Assembly (NCBI GenBank): GCA_030544235.1
Contig: CM060463.1
Coordinates: 18,415,690 to 18,479,689 of the forward strand
DNA: 64,000 bases
Direction of reading: 5' to 3'
From: Lepturacanthus savala
Taxonomy: Eukaryota > Chordata > Actinopteri > Scombriformes > Trichiuridae
Part shown: positions 10,970-20,989 of the stretch, piece after piece
How positions within the stretch are numbered: the first letter of the stretch is position 1
How the letters are laid out: every line of letters starts with the position of its first letter
The notes under the pieces: generated by a model
What the model saw: the letters and a program-made list of their open reading frames with translations, nothing else
The model's database searches: none
What the model was told of the DNA's origin: nothing
Made by a program: the position numbers and the translations under genes

Positions 10970-12480
10970 CACAGGCTGTGCTCTCACATGCAGCCACAAG
11001 CAGCTTGTTTGGTGCAACTGCAAAAGAGTTCCCCTCTCAAACAATGTCCTGCAGACGTTCCACCGCTGTGTTTCGAACATTTTGTACAATACAGACTCAC
11101 CGCTATTGGGGTATTAAAAAAAAGTACTGATATTTGTTATGAAACAACATACAGCCCAGTCCTAGTGTGTACCATAAAGGGTTATGACTAATTACTTCAG
11201 AACTAGATTTAGTTTAGAACAAAGGTTCCACAGTGCAACAGATATTCTTACTGTGAGTAGACATTTTCAGGAGTGACGGATACATAAATAAGCCTTCCTT
11301 GTTGTCTTGAGGCCTTTGGGAGTGACACGCTGGTCCTCAAAAAGACAGAAGTACAAGATCCAAATGTGTCTGCATACAGAGAACATGAGCATGTGTGAAT
11401 CAGTCTGTCAGTGTCTGGGTGTGTAACCATAAGTGGAATTTGTTCACCCATGTCTGTGCACACAAAGAAGTGCCATTTGTTTTCCACAAGGCTTTGCAAA
11501 TACTCCATCACCACAGAGAGACGTCTCTCAGTGGACCCAGCCCACATGCTCTGCAACACAGGCAATCTGTTTAGCAAGACGAGGCATGACGGTGTGTGTG
11601 CATGCGCGCGTGTGTGCGCCTTCTGTGTTCTTACACCTATATATCTAAAAGAAAGTAGGCCTATGTATGTGACTCTTCACAGCAGATGGGAGCTTTCAGA
11701 TGGATGAGACTAGAATTAGATGCTTTCACCTTCAACCAACATTAACAGCTATTCAGAAACAAATAAAATGCTTTTATGTAAAACATATCATTCAGGAGGC
11801 AAAAATACATCTTAATATCAGTGATAGGGTAAAGTTCAACTTCCGTTCCATTTAAGGTAACACAAAGCTGCTTGACATGTGTAAAGTAAACTTTACAATC
11901 CTAAACCATGGATATGCAAATGCTGATGATTTCAATGTGTATTTCAATGTGATATTTCAAGTTTCCATTTCACACTCATGTAAGATGCACACTGGACCAC
12001 AATTAGCTTCTATCTAGTTGTGATCTTACAAATTCCACTGATATCTTGCAAAGTGTGTGAAACTAAGATTTAAGGTGAGAACATGGAAATGTTCCTTCGT
12101 TAGCTGAATACTTTGTGAAAAAAGACTGGGCACATTCTGCATAGAGGGGGAACAACATCACAGCGAAAAAGAAGAAAACACCTAAATAAAATACCAAAAT
12201 CATACAGGTCAAATTATCAGATTGAGGATTAAAATAGAAACAGTTTAATCTGCATCTCGATCCAGATCAAACAAACAAACTGTCAAACAGTACACGTACC
12301 AGATTCACAGTCGTTCAGTGGAAATTTGTGTCACTGTTAAAAATAGCACAGACATGAACAACATGAAAATAATCTGCTGATACGACATGTTGCATGGATT
12401 GGCTTTAGTGATAATCCAATTAACGAACCAGATCTCCTCCTGGGGAATACTTTCATCAGCCTGAACATGTTGTGATTCTC
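10970..12480. other. Non-coding sequence, nothing recognised
   Basis: The opposed open frames at 11248-11707 have no domain match. A short GTGTGTGCATGCGCGCGTGTG-like stretch near 11592-11612 is alternating purine-pyrimidine. No repeat family was identified with confidence. Confidence 0.4.
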
Positions 12481-12865
12481 TCAAATGTTTTCCACCAGTT
12501 TAAAACCGCTTATCCCTTGTTGAAGAAGCTCAATCTTCACTAAGCAATAGGTCAATCCCCTTTTCACTCTTTGCTCCAAAATCAGTTGCACAACCTTGGT
12601 CAGCTTTCTCTTTCCCTGCTCATCTGTGTTTAAAGAAACCACATTTTAGAAGCAGGTAATATTACCTCATAACATAACTGGTGTCACAATATTCATGGAG
12701 ACAATACATTGTATATAGTTGCATATTAAGTTAGCTAATGGCTAACAAAAGCCCATGTCTGCTTATTTAGCACTAAAAGTTGCCAATTTTTCCAAAATAA
12801 CTTGTGGTTTCAATTACTAAAACACTTTCTAAGGTTAAATCGAAAGGTAAATTACCATCTGACAT
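12481..12865 (-). CDS. Weak two-exon mini-ORF, about 50 codons
   Basis: On the minus strand an ATG at 12865 opens ATG TCA GAT G, followed at once by a GTAATT donor (from 12855). An acceptor ending CACAG (AG at 12625-12624) precedes an in-frame second exon from 12623 to a TGA at 12483-12481. The product would start MSDDEQGKRKLTK and continue with the charged stretch LILEQRVKRG. The intron would be 232 bp with a modest pyrimidine tract. I do not recognise the protein. A 47-codon chance frame is plausible, so this is a hypothesis rather than a gene call. Confidence 0.15.
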
Positions 12866-12869
12866 TATG

Positions 12870-13565
12870 CTGGATCCACGGTTATTAAGAAAGTCACTTC
12901 TGTGTTTTGTCATAATATAGCTGCACCGTCCATTCTGTGATTGGATCCCTAGATGGGGTGGAAATCGGATCTTTGGTCTCCAGACTAAATTGCAGAGTCA
13001 AGTGAATTTGCATGCAGGAAAGGAAGGGTATACCCAGGCTAACTGCTGGGTGGGTTCACTTGAGTTTTGACTGTTACTTTATTAAAGAGGGTATAATGTT
13101 GCAGCATTTTCTTTTACATCTAGTTTACTGCATTTTCCAAGAGAGTTAGTTTACCTTGAAGTGCTCATCTGTTAACATTTGCAAAATGGTAGTGGATGGT
13201 GAAGATATTTATTCAAGTTTTCTTTTATTGATTTTCTGACTTTTGGTTAAACCAGAAGCTAAATTATTACTGCACTCAACACATAAGTGCAACATCACTG
13301 CTTCAAGTCCATCCTGGCACACTTCTTTTTTTATATACCATCTATCTAGCTGCTAAATAATTTTGCTCTATCAAGAAAAAACAAACAAAAAAAAAAACAT
13401 TCAACTCCAAATATTTTAGAACTAAAAATGTGCACTCAATTTAAATGGGAAACTGACTAGTGTTGCAAACATAGGGCTGGTATTTACCAGGCAGGATTAG
13501 TTCATACTAACAGATGACCTCTAGAGAGAAAACACAAATGCAGTAAACTTTATAAATGTATATAC
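12870..13565. other. Non-coding sequence, nothing recognised
   Basis: Unique AT-rich sequence with a 12-base A run near 13388. It would be the upstream region of the mini-ORF at 12865 if that is real, but no TATA box at a sensible distance stands out. Confidence 0.4.
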
Positions 13566-13569
13566 CAGG

Positions 13570-13805
13570 CTATGCAACTCTAATAATTGATTAATCTATA
13601 GATTATTGAAACAATTAATCAATTAGTTGCCATGGTTCATAAAATGGTAAAATACTAATATCTGTTTCCCAAAGCTAAAATGTCTTATTTTTGTCTAGAC
13701 AATCAGTCCACAACCCAAAAATCATCAATTTAGTGTGACTTTTTACTAATAGTTAATTATCAAAATAGTTGGTGATTAATGTAATAGATGATTTCAGTAC
13801 AGTAG
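13570..13805. mobile_element. Teleost ATTAATC-type MITE, copy 1
   Basis: The element begins TTGATTAATCTATAGATTATTG and AATTAATCAATTAGTTGCC. It passes through TTTCCCAAAGCTAAAATGTC and CAGTCCACAACCC, and ends TCAAAATAGTTGGTGATTAAT. This is the layout of an abundant fish non-autonomous element whose ends repeat ATTAATCGATTA in opposite orientation. A second copy is at 18015-18200. Confidence 0.6.
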
Positions 13806-13814
13806 TATATCAGT

Positions 13815-14048
13815 ATATTAGCTGTATATCATATAAGTTCTGCCCTATATCTCAAACCGCAGTGAAATACATACAGACTATCTTCAGAATATGTGCCTTG
13901 AAACCAGCCATCAGGACTTCCATGATGTTGTGATGTCACAACCATATAGGCATCTGCCTCAGGCTTTCAAATCAGCCAATCAGAGGAGCAGCTCACTGAT
14001 ATTAATGACACAGACACAAAAACGTGTTCAATATGGGACCTTTAACAA
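13815..14048. mobile_element. Non-autonomous element ending ATATGGGACCTTTAA
   Basis: Blocks such as AGACTATCTTCAGAATATG, ACCAGCCATCAGGACTTCC, TTGTGATGTCACAACC and CCAATCAGAGGAGCAGCTC, with a terminal AATATGGGACCTTTAAC, follow the order of a teleost interspersed repeat I recognise. An inverted form of the end, AAAGGTTCCATATCATT, occurs at 15511. The left end of this copy is not clear. Confidence 0.5.
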
Positions 14049-14454
14049 GAAAACCAAAACCTACAGATCACAAGCTTCATCCTGAAGTGAAATGACTCTG
14101 TACATATACAGACACATTGTCATGGTCTCCTCTCAAGTGTGAAATAGTTGTTTTCAATGAATTATTGTGCGTAATTAATGCTGAAAACATAACGAGTCTA
14201 AAGTGGAATGCTAAAAAGTGCCCTTCAAACCTCCTGAATAGATTCAAACTGCCTAAATGAGTAAAAGAAAACTGCATGTGTGTGTGAGTGGTAGAAAACA
14301 AAAATAGAGTACAACAAATATGAATGAACAAGTCACTTCATCGGTTCAGCTGACTAAAGTGCACTTTGGCCTGTAATGTGTTTAATCTTGTAATGTTACT
14401 GAATCTCATTTTGTAATTGTCCATCATCCAGATTCTTACACACATACAAATCTG

Positions 14455-14845
14455 AGTAGAATAAAAGCTGAGAGAGAAGCTCCAGCTGACTCCTGATGCA
14501 TGAGGCCTTGTATTTATTAAGCTGATTGCTCTTTAAGTACTTCAGCTGTGACATATCGGCTTCTCCCTGTCAGAGTCGTTACCATTAATCTGTACTGACC
14601 AAACTCCTCTCCAATTCTTGTGATAGCCCCAAAAGTAATTTACCTAATGGATGAGTGTCATTACGTAATGACAACAGCCATATTATGAACGTAACAAAGC
14701 AGGAACTGTAGTTCATTAGAGGGAAGGGAATTGTTTTGGAGGGGCATGAGATAAGGAGCTGGGGAGAGACAATATTATGTATTTATTTCCATTCAACAAA
14801 TGCACTAATAATCTGGCATTTGTAATCTGGAGTGCCATCTACCTC
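14455..14845. promoter_or_regulatory. Candidate conserved element with TTACGTAA palindrome
   Basis: Complex, repeat-free sequence with several homeodomain cores (CATTAATC, AGTAATTTACC, ACTAATAATC) and an 18-bp perfect palindrome at 14656-14673 centred on TTACGTAA, the consensus of PAR-bZIP/NFIL3 factors. The enhancer role is inferred from motif density only. Confidence 0.28.
14656..14673. promoter_or_regulatory. 18-bp perfect palindrome TGTCATTACGTAATGACA
   Basis: Every base pairs with its mirror partner over 18 bp. The core TTACGTAA is the known optimal site for NFIL3/E4BP4, HLF, TEF and DBP bZIP dimers. A palindrome of this length is unlikely at any one place but not in a 64-kb window as a whole. 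Binding is inferred, not shown. Confidence 0.35.
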
Positions 14846-14849
14846 TGAG

Positions 14850-15500
14850 CACTACATCTAGTTGCTAAGTACTGTAAGTCATATTAAATTAAAGGGGAAA
14901 TATAGAACAGTAAAGCTGTGACCTTTATCAACCTCTGCAGGCCACGGAGGAAGGAATGTTCAGCACATAGAAACTAAACTGTAGAAACTAAATATCAAAA
15001 ATTTATGTCAACTCTGTTTGACTGCAACTAAACAATATATATGTGAGATATAGAGGTCGGACAGTCAACCAAAACTGGTAAGCAACAACACTTATTAAAT
15101 CATGTTGGACAAAATTAAATGTTATGGTTGGTTTATTCTGTGTTTTGAGAAGTCAGATTTCGGAGCTGGGAATGATTTCACAGTCAAGTTAAAGTCGAGT
15201 TAGCGTTCCAATTACAAAGTTGGAAAAAATAGTAAATACGACCAATAGCAGCATTTCCATATGTACGTGTTGAATAATATGCATATGTCTAACATTCCAA
15301 GTCTCTGCAGCATGAATCTGTATCAAAACCCCTGGATTACAGTCAATGGTTTAAAGACAGGGCCACTCATTTTGAATGTTAGCAGCATATAAAATCATCA
15401 TCATCAGTGAATATCAGCTTCATAGATACGGGTTAGATTTGGGCAACCTGCTACACCTGCTACTACATGTATACAGTATCAACCAATGAACAACAACAAC
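14850..15500. other. Non-coding sequence, nothing recognised
   Basis: AT-rich unique sequence. A phrase near 15160-15235 (TCGGAGCTGGGAATGATTTC) resembles parts of dispersed fish repeats but could not be assigned. Confidence 0.4.
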
Positions 15501-15504
15501 ATTG

Positions 15505-15965
15505 AGGTTAAAGGTTCCATATCATTTATTTTTTTTTACTCTAAATAAGATCTAGGGGTTATATGAATATTGTTCCCAACATGCCTGGCTCCAGTGTCCC
15601 ACACACATTTTTAAGGACATAGTTGGAGGGGTTACTTTAGCAATGTCTAGAGGAATCAAGGAAATTCTGCAAAGTAAAAGAATCCTTTCAAAGGATATTA
15701 ATATAAGAGACCAGTGTCTTATTTTTATGTTTTATATTTTCCAAAATCACAGAGAATTTTGGTAAAAATGTGACTGTATTTTTGATTTTGTCACCACGTA
15801 CTGCCTCAGCAACCAGCTTCAAATAAATACACTTTCAGGTTTAAAGATGCCGGTGTTCAAGGATAATGTTGTCTTGACTCCTCGCAGCAAATGGGGCTGC
15901 AGTGCGAAGAGGACAATATCCAACCATTATAGGGCCTGCTGCCTCCAGCAAAGAGCGAACCTGCA
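15505..15965 (+). repeat. Dispersed repeat, copy A (pairs with 48800-49165)
   Basis: The copy starts near AAAGGTTCCATATCATT. Ordered blocks shared with the second copy include AGACCAGTGT, TTTCCAAAATCACAGAGAATT (against TTTCCAAATCCCAGAGGATT), GGTAAAAATGTGA, TCAGCAACCAGCTTCAA (against ATCAACCAGCCTCAA), GCAGCAAATG and CTGCTGCCTC. The copies are clearly related but diverged, as expected for an old non-autonomous transposon. No coding content. Confidence 0.55.
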
Positions 15966-15969
15966 TCCT

Positions 15970-17010
15970 TATTTTATTTATTGCTCTTAAAAGGCATAAA
16001 TATCACTCGGCCTCTAGGAGGTTTATAGCACTAATGTTGCACTTTCTGACACATAGGATGATTCAAATGTTAGACTAGTAACTTAGCCAGGCTAGCCATG
16101 TTAGTCTCACCATGCAGGAGGTGGCATCTGTGTTCTCCTGACCATATAACCTATCACTTTGGTAGTGATGTTGTTAGAATGTTAGCAGTTAAGGGCAAAT
16201 AAGAGTAAGAGAAGATGATTTACTTTCTCTTTCTTGCCCCCCATATTATTACCAAGCAGGGGCACTTTTGTTGTAGTGACTCATAAGGTATTTATTCTCC
16301 ACTGATGTTCAGCATTGCTTCGTATCAACAAACAAGGCGTTACTGCAGTATAGAAGTATCCTTGTTTCCCTTACATCCCTCCGGGGAGTAATTAGCCCAA
16401 AATCTAACTGTAAGCATGTTGTTTTCCGGAAAGGAACTCTCCTGTTGATTGCAGAACTTTGCAACTTTTTGCTTTGTTTCATCTAACCTGATTAAGTTTA
16501 GGCACCGAAACCACTTGGTTGTTAATTGTGGCAACCATTGTTTAAAATGTCCAGGCCCCATTGGCCCCCAATGTCCCCATCTAACCCACATGTATGAGTC
16601 TGTTTATCTCATTCAATACAGTGTTAACATCTGATGCAGGTTTGTCAGTGCCTCCCCAAACAAGCTGGTTAAGGCTAGAATTACTTTTTTTTCGATCATA
16701 GGACTGTTGTCATGGTTACAGTAACAAACACCTAAGGTTTAAAGAAATTAACACTGACTTCATTGGTAGGAAACAGGAAAAAAATTGCTCTGTTAAAGTC
16801 AGACCAGACCTCCTCCCGCTGACTTTTTGGGTCTCTAATCATAACTCCTTGCCATTCCTTCCAGAAGGACAAGAAATCATTATTACTGCAGCTGCTGGGG
16901 GTTAGGTTTACAAGACCTACCCCACTACTTATGATTTTTACCAAATCCTAATAGGAATTAAAGGCACAGCTACTATTAAAATACAAGCTTCCAGATATTT
17001 TGTGTGTCGT
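15970..17010. other. Mostly unique non-coding sequence
   Basis: No genes recognised. TTTAGGCACCGAAACCACTT at 16497-16516 resembles a dispersed teleost repeat phrase but is too short to classify. Open frames between 16340 and 16944 have no domains. Confidence 0.4.
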
Positions 17011-17013
17011 GAC

Positions 17014-17640
17014 CAGTGCTTAATTTTTAAAATCACAAGGTACTGGAACACAAAGTACATACAACACCCCAGCGATGACAAGATGGACACAGGTCCCAAA
17101 ACGCACGTAAAACACATGTCAAAACGAATCACCAGCAGGATTCTCATCCCCCTCCCTGTTTTGGGTTTTACTGCGAGTGTCTGTGGCAGTTCTGTGTCCT
17201 TTGGCCACCCAAGACCTCACGTAGGGGACAGGGTTGAATTTATCCAGGGGTGGTCCAACAAAATTTAGGAATAGCAAGGATAATATGGTGGTTATGAGCA
17301 GAGAGACACGTTTGGGAGTGCATATCAGGTTCATTTGAGAAAATCCGCGCTCACATTCAGCACTTGCAATGGGAATGCTGTTGACAGCAACAAGTAACTC
17401 CATCAGTTCATCGGGCATGTCGTTTCCACCCGAGTCTCTGCACTTCCTGTAGGCCCGTATGACTGCGCATGGGTTGCCAATGTTGAAGCAGTAACACAGC
17501 GACTCAAGCTCGTCTCTCCATACACTGCATCTGCGCTGTCGAGCCAATACTGTGCGTAAAGCACCGTCAACTCCACGATGAACCAAATGTCAGACTCTCA
17601 AATAACGTTGAATTTTAATAATACAAATATATATATATAT
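17014..17640 (-). mobile_element. hAT element, 3' half with terminus CAGTGCTTAATTT
   Basis: The plus-strand sequence from 17014 begins CAGTGCTTAATTTTTAAAAT, a hAT-type terminus. It leads (reading the element on the minus strand) from the transposase C-terminus to the element's 3' end. The flanking 8 bases GTCGTGAC (17006-17013) would be one target duplication; no matching copy is seen because the other side is interrupted by (AT)n and a second fragment. Confidence 0.65.
17119..17586 (-). pseudogene. hAT transposase C-terminal dimerisation domain
   Basis: The minus-strand frame of about 155 codons contains NSIPIASAECERGFSQMNLI, the hallmark of the hAT C-terminal dimerisation region (SxAxxERxFSxMNxIKT). 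It is followed by LSLLFLNFVGPPLDKF and a basic tail KGHRTATDTRSK. It is intact over this stretch, but the BED finger and most of the RNase-H-like core are missing upstream. It therefore cannot encode an active transposase alone. Domestication is possible in principle but nothing supports it. Confidence 0.8.
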
Positions 17641-17650
17641 ATATATATAT
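17627..17650. repeat. (AT)n microsatellite
   Basis: About 24 bp of pure AT repeat at the junction between two hAT-derived pieces. Confidence 0.9.
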
Positions 17651-17765
17651 TCACGAGAGGTGCCGGATCAGCCCAAATAATTCCAGTCAAGAGATGCTGG
17701 ACTCTGTTCCGACAGGATCCGGCTCAAATTAACTCCTGGTTGTGATAGTGAAGAGTCTCACTGCG
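17651..17765 (+). mobile_element. Second hAT-terminus-like fragment
   Basis: TTCACGAGAGGTGCCGGATCA resembles the sequence just inside the 17014 terminus (ATCACAAGGTACTGGAACA) and lies in the same orientation, not inverted. It then runs into GGATCCGGCTCAAATTAAC, typical of the same group of fish elements. It is probably a separate, truncated relative inserted beside the first. Confidence 0.4.
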
Positions 17766-18014
17766 ATGCCTTTTTCCAAAATACAAACTTATAGACCCAT
17801 AGCAGTGTTTTTCAATGATTTAGCCCATTTACCCCAAATCCACTATAAAACGACACAAAACAGAGACCAGTTTCAGAGTTTGCATTTTTAGATGTTTTTC
17901 CCTTCTCCCTGTGTGCAGCAATGGGTTGATTTTTTTTTTTTTTTACTAGGGTATAAAAATGACAAAATGAAAGTAATGTTCTGGCTGCATAATACTGCAG
18001 CTGACAGTGCAGCT

Positions 18015-18200
18015 TGGGTTGAAACTAGTGATTAATTATTCTACTCTATATCAATCTACTGATTATTTTCTTAGTGAATTGACAGATTGTTAGATCTATA
18101 AAGTAGAATAACCTTGTAAAAAAAAAACACAATGCCAATCACAAGTTCCAAAAGCCTGAGGTGACGTCTTCAAAAGACTTAAAAAAGATACATCCGTATA
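18015..18200. mobile_element. Teleost ATTAATC-type MITE, copy 2 (partial)
   Basis: GTGATTAATTATTC, TCTACTGATTATTTTCTTAG, TCTATAAAGTAGAATAA and CAAAAGCCTGAGGTGACGTC follow the order of the same family as 13570-13805. In that family the last phrase is normally CCAAAGCCCAAGATGACGTC. Only about half of the element is present. Confidence 0.55.
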
Positions 18201-18204
18201 ATTT

Positions 18205-18336
18205 AAGAACTGCATGTTGTAGCAGCTGGAAGTTGAGGTTCAGATTTTTGCCCAAGGTCACTTTGACGTGCCGGATCCAAGAATTAAACCATGGCTCTTC
18301 TGATTAGTGCTTTACTTCCTGAACCATAGCTGTTCT
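18205..18336 (-). mobile_element. tRNA-derived SINE, copy 1 (minus strand)
   Basis: Read on the minus strand, the copy gives AACAGCTATGGTTCAGGAAGT (A-box region), then ACTAATCAGAAGAGCCATGG, a degraded B box GGTTTAATTC, and GACCTTGGGCAAAAATCTGAA. This is the structure of a common fish SINE with a GGTTCGATTCC B box and TTGGGCAAGACACTGAA body. The B box is mutated, so it is unlikely to be transcribed. Confidence 0.6.
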
Positions 18337-18339
18337 AAT

Positions 18340-19785
18340 TAAACATGTTTTAGTTCATGATTCTATTGTTTCTTTTGAACCTTGTGCATTGCAGTCATGC
18401 AATGCACAGTAGCCTATAAATCCAGCAACTAACAGAGCTAGACACAAGCTCGATTTCTGTGAATGATCATTAGACCTCCTATAGTGAAAGCCTGACATCA
18501 TTCCTGAAAACACCCATCATGTCTTTCTCAACACCAGGAGCTGCCCATAGTACAGTTTTTTAAAAAGTCCCATATTTTACAATTGTCATGTGTTTTAGAT
18601 GAAGTCATGACATCCTAAATAAGATGTATTTGTAATTTTATGTGTCAAAAATCATCTCAAGAAAGATTTACATCTCCTCTGTCAAGAATCTCTCTGGAGT
18701 GCGAGAAAGAACAGGTTATTTTTGTCTGTCTCATTAATATGAAGTTCTCGATTTAAATGTCTGTGAACAGGGGCAGGACTGTATGACTGTATAGTTGTGG
18801 CAGCACTAATTCATGAAAATTCTGACAGCTCATTTTAAGGCACAGTTTCTGATCACAGGCTATGTGTAATTCTCTGCTGATTGAGTTTTGAAATGTGTTA
18901 TGACAGGTCAGTATTTATATAACACCCAGATCTTCTTATAACCAATTAAAAATAATAAAAAAGCAATAAAAATCTCCCCTTCTGCAATATCCGACCTTTA
19001 AACTACAGGCTGAAGAACTGGATTTAGTATTTCTTTTTTTAATTCTTTTTTTTCTTTTTCCACAAGGAAGGTTTTGATGATTATTTGATATGAATACAGT
19101 CATTTGGCTTAATATGTATGATACAGAATAGTTGTAATTATTGAAAAGACCTGTATAAATTATATTCTTATATCCTAATGTAGCATGAAACAAGGTTTCA
19201 GATTAAATTTGGTGACCAAACTATTTTCTGGGATTGCCCGCTTGTCTCTATTCACTGACCCTGATGTAATCACTACAGGAAACACTATGCAGTTTGTAAG
19301 AAATGTGCAATGAAAAGAAAAAGAAGGATCATGTTTGAAAGAAGGAATTAGGGGGAAACAACAGCTCTAAGTTCATCCAGACAGCAGCTACAGCAACATG
19401 ACGAGTTCACACATGAAGCCTCGAGCCATTCTAAGCTCCACTTAGATCATCTGCCGTCTTCTCTTCTCCACCTGCCAAGTGGATGACAGCTCTCAGTGGA
19501 CCCACTTTAACAAGGAGGGCTCCAGGGTCCAGAGGGAAAAATGAGAGGATTCCAGCAGATTGCAAGTGGACCCCATGGGAAAAAAGCTGCAGTCTGCTTT
19601 CTTATCCCCACAGTATATACCATCCTCAGTCAGTAACTCTATCTGGACCATGACATCCCAACAAAGTTACAATTCAAGATAAGTCTCAGGTCCAATGGGA
19701 GGGGAGAGCGCTATGATTAAGTTTGTGATTCTATATCACCTTGGGAAAGGTTGAGTAAAAGGAAAAAAAAACACATACACACACA
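18340..19785. other. Non-coding sequence, nothing recognised
   Basis: Unique sequence without domains or clear repeats. From about 19370 it becomes less AT-rich and more complex (CTCTCAGTGGACCCACTTT area), possibly the shoulder of the enhancer-like block that follows. Confidence 0.4.
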
Positions 19786-19789
19786 TAAA

Positions 19790-19811
19790 CACACACACAC
19801 ACACACACACA
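19790..19811. repeat. (AC)n microsatellite
   Basis: Short pure AC run, preceded by imperfect ACAC/ATAC units from about 19770. Confidence 0.9.
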
Positions 19812-19829
19812 AAGTGAAGGAAGAAAAAT

Positions 19830-20430
19830 CCCGTTTTCCCCAGAGTAATCAATTAATTGTGGGAAAGTTGCCAGCAATTACTGATCAAAGGAGGAGCTGA
19901 ATTGCAGTCCTTAAGCTTTGAAGAAGTTTAATAAGTCACCTACATGCCTAACAGTCTCGCCTGCTTATCGTTTTAATTTGAGCCTTAATGAGACACGTAA
20001 GATTATCACCTCCCTCACTCAGCTCCCTGGAGAGAAAGTAAATATGGAGGACAGGCATGGAGGGAATAAACGCTGTACAGAACGGTCACATTAAGTGACT
20101 GAACTGCAGCGGTGCATCTCTTCACTGCCATCTCTTAATGTTGAGTAGTTTTAGAGATAATTCCTGCTCTACTGCTACACAGATAGAAAAAGCCATATTA
20201 ATGATCTCATTAGATTTTCCGGTTTTATAACCACCTTCAGACAGCTTTGAGCTAAATAGAGCATGTTTCTTTTCTAAGCTCTATTTAGGTCTGATTTCTG
20301 GCCAAGAGCATGAGGCGCTTATGATTCATATGATGCGCATCGTGCATAATTACATGATAATGCTTCGGAGGTCGGGTCGTTGCCACTCCAGATGACCCTG
20401 TCACTTCCCCTCCGGAGTTTAACTCAGTTC
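19830..20430. promoter_or_regulatory. Strongest enhancer-like conserved-element candidate
   Basis: This 600-bp block is repeat-free and rich in developmental transcription-factor motifs. AATCAATTAATTG (paired homeodomain core) lies next to TGTGGGAAA (RBPJ-like). TGATCAAAGG (TCF/LEF) and TTTTAATTTGAGCCTTAATGAG lie in the middle, and ATAATTACATGATAATG at the right end. Its texture resembles vertebrate enhancers anchored near developmental genes. Sequence alone cannot show conservation or activity. Confidence 0.35.
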
Positions 20431-20434
20431 AACC

Positions 20435-20985
20435 CCTCAGGTGATATCATGTTTTTCCCCCTCGCTTGCCTCAGCAGCACTCTGGCTAATTACAGATGTC
20501 ACAAACAGACGCCTGCACAGGGGGACAGCCGTTTCACTGGAAAACAAGGTGCCGATGCTGCAAAAACATGTTGCGTCGTTGCAGAGATAGGACGTGTTCC
20601 CCAACACAGCTCTGTAGCGTAGGCGTCACAGTTGACTAATGCCACAGCAGAGGACGCATCTCCCACCAATCATTTATGAAAGCCAACATGCATGTACTTG
20701 TATTGTAAGAAATTCTATCAGGACAAATGGCAACATACCAGTATATGAAAAATAACCGGGATGTACGTATCTGACAAGCAGGGTGACGAGTTAACCTCAT
20801 GCCAGATGGGTTTCAGCGGTCTGCAGGAGAGGAGGCCCTGACTGAGGCCCTGTGTGAAATCAATAGAACATGCAGACCTTGTTTCAATTGCAATAACTGC
20901 AGAGATTGTCTATGTTGTAAACACTAAACAAATATTTTCTAATGAGTTGCAAATGTGGCAGGGCAAAACTTATAAATAGCTTTGT
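20435..20985. other. Unique non-coding sequence
   Basis: Moderately complex sequence continuing from the enhancer-like block. The 80-codon frame at 20380-20622 has no domain and overlaps that block, so I do not call it. Confidence 0.4.
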
Positions 20986-20989
20986 GTTT

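Noticed and set aside
17119..17586. Domesticated hAT gene (ZBED/ZNF862-like)
   Set aside because: Only the C-terminal domain is present, beside a transposon terminus. No upstream exons or promoter are seen, so a transposon remnant is the simpler reading.
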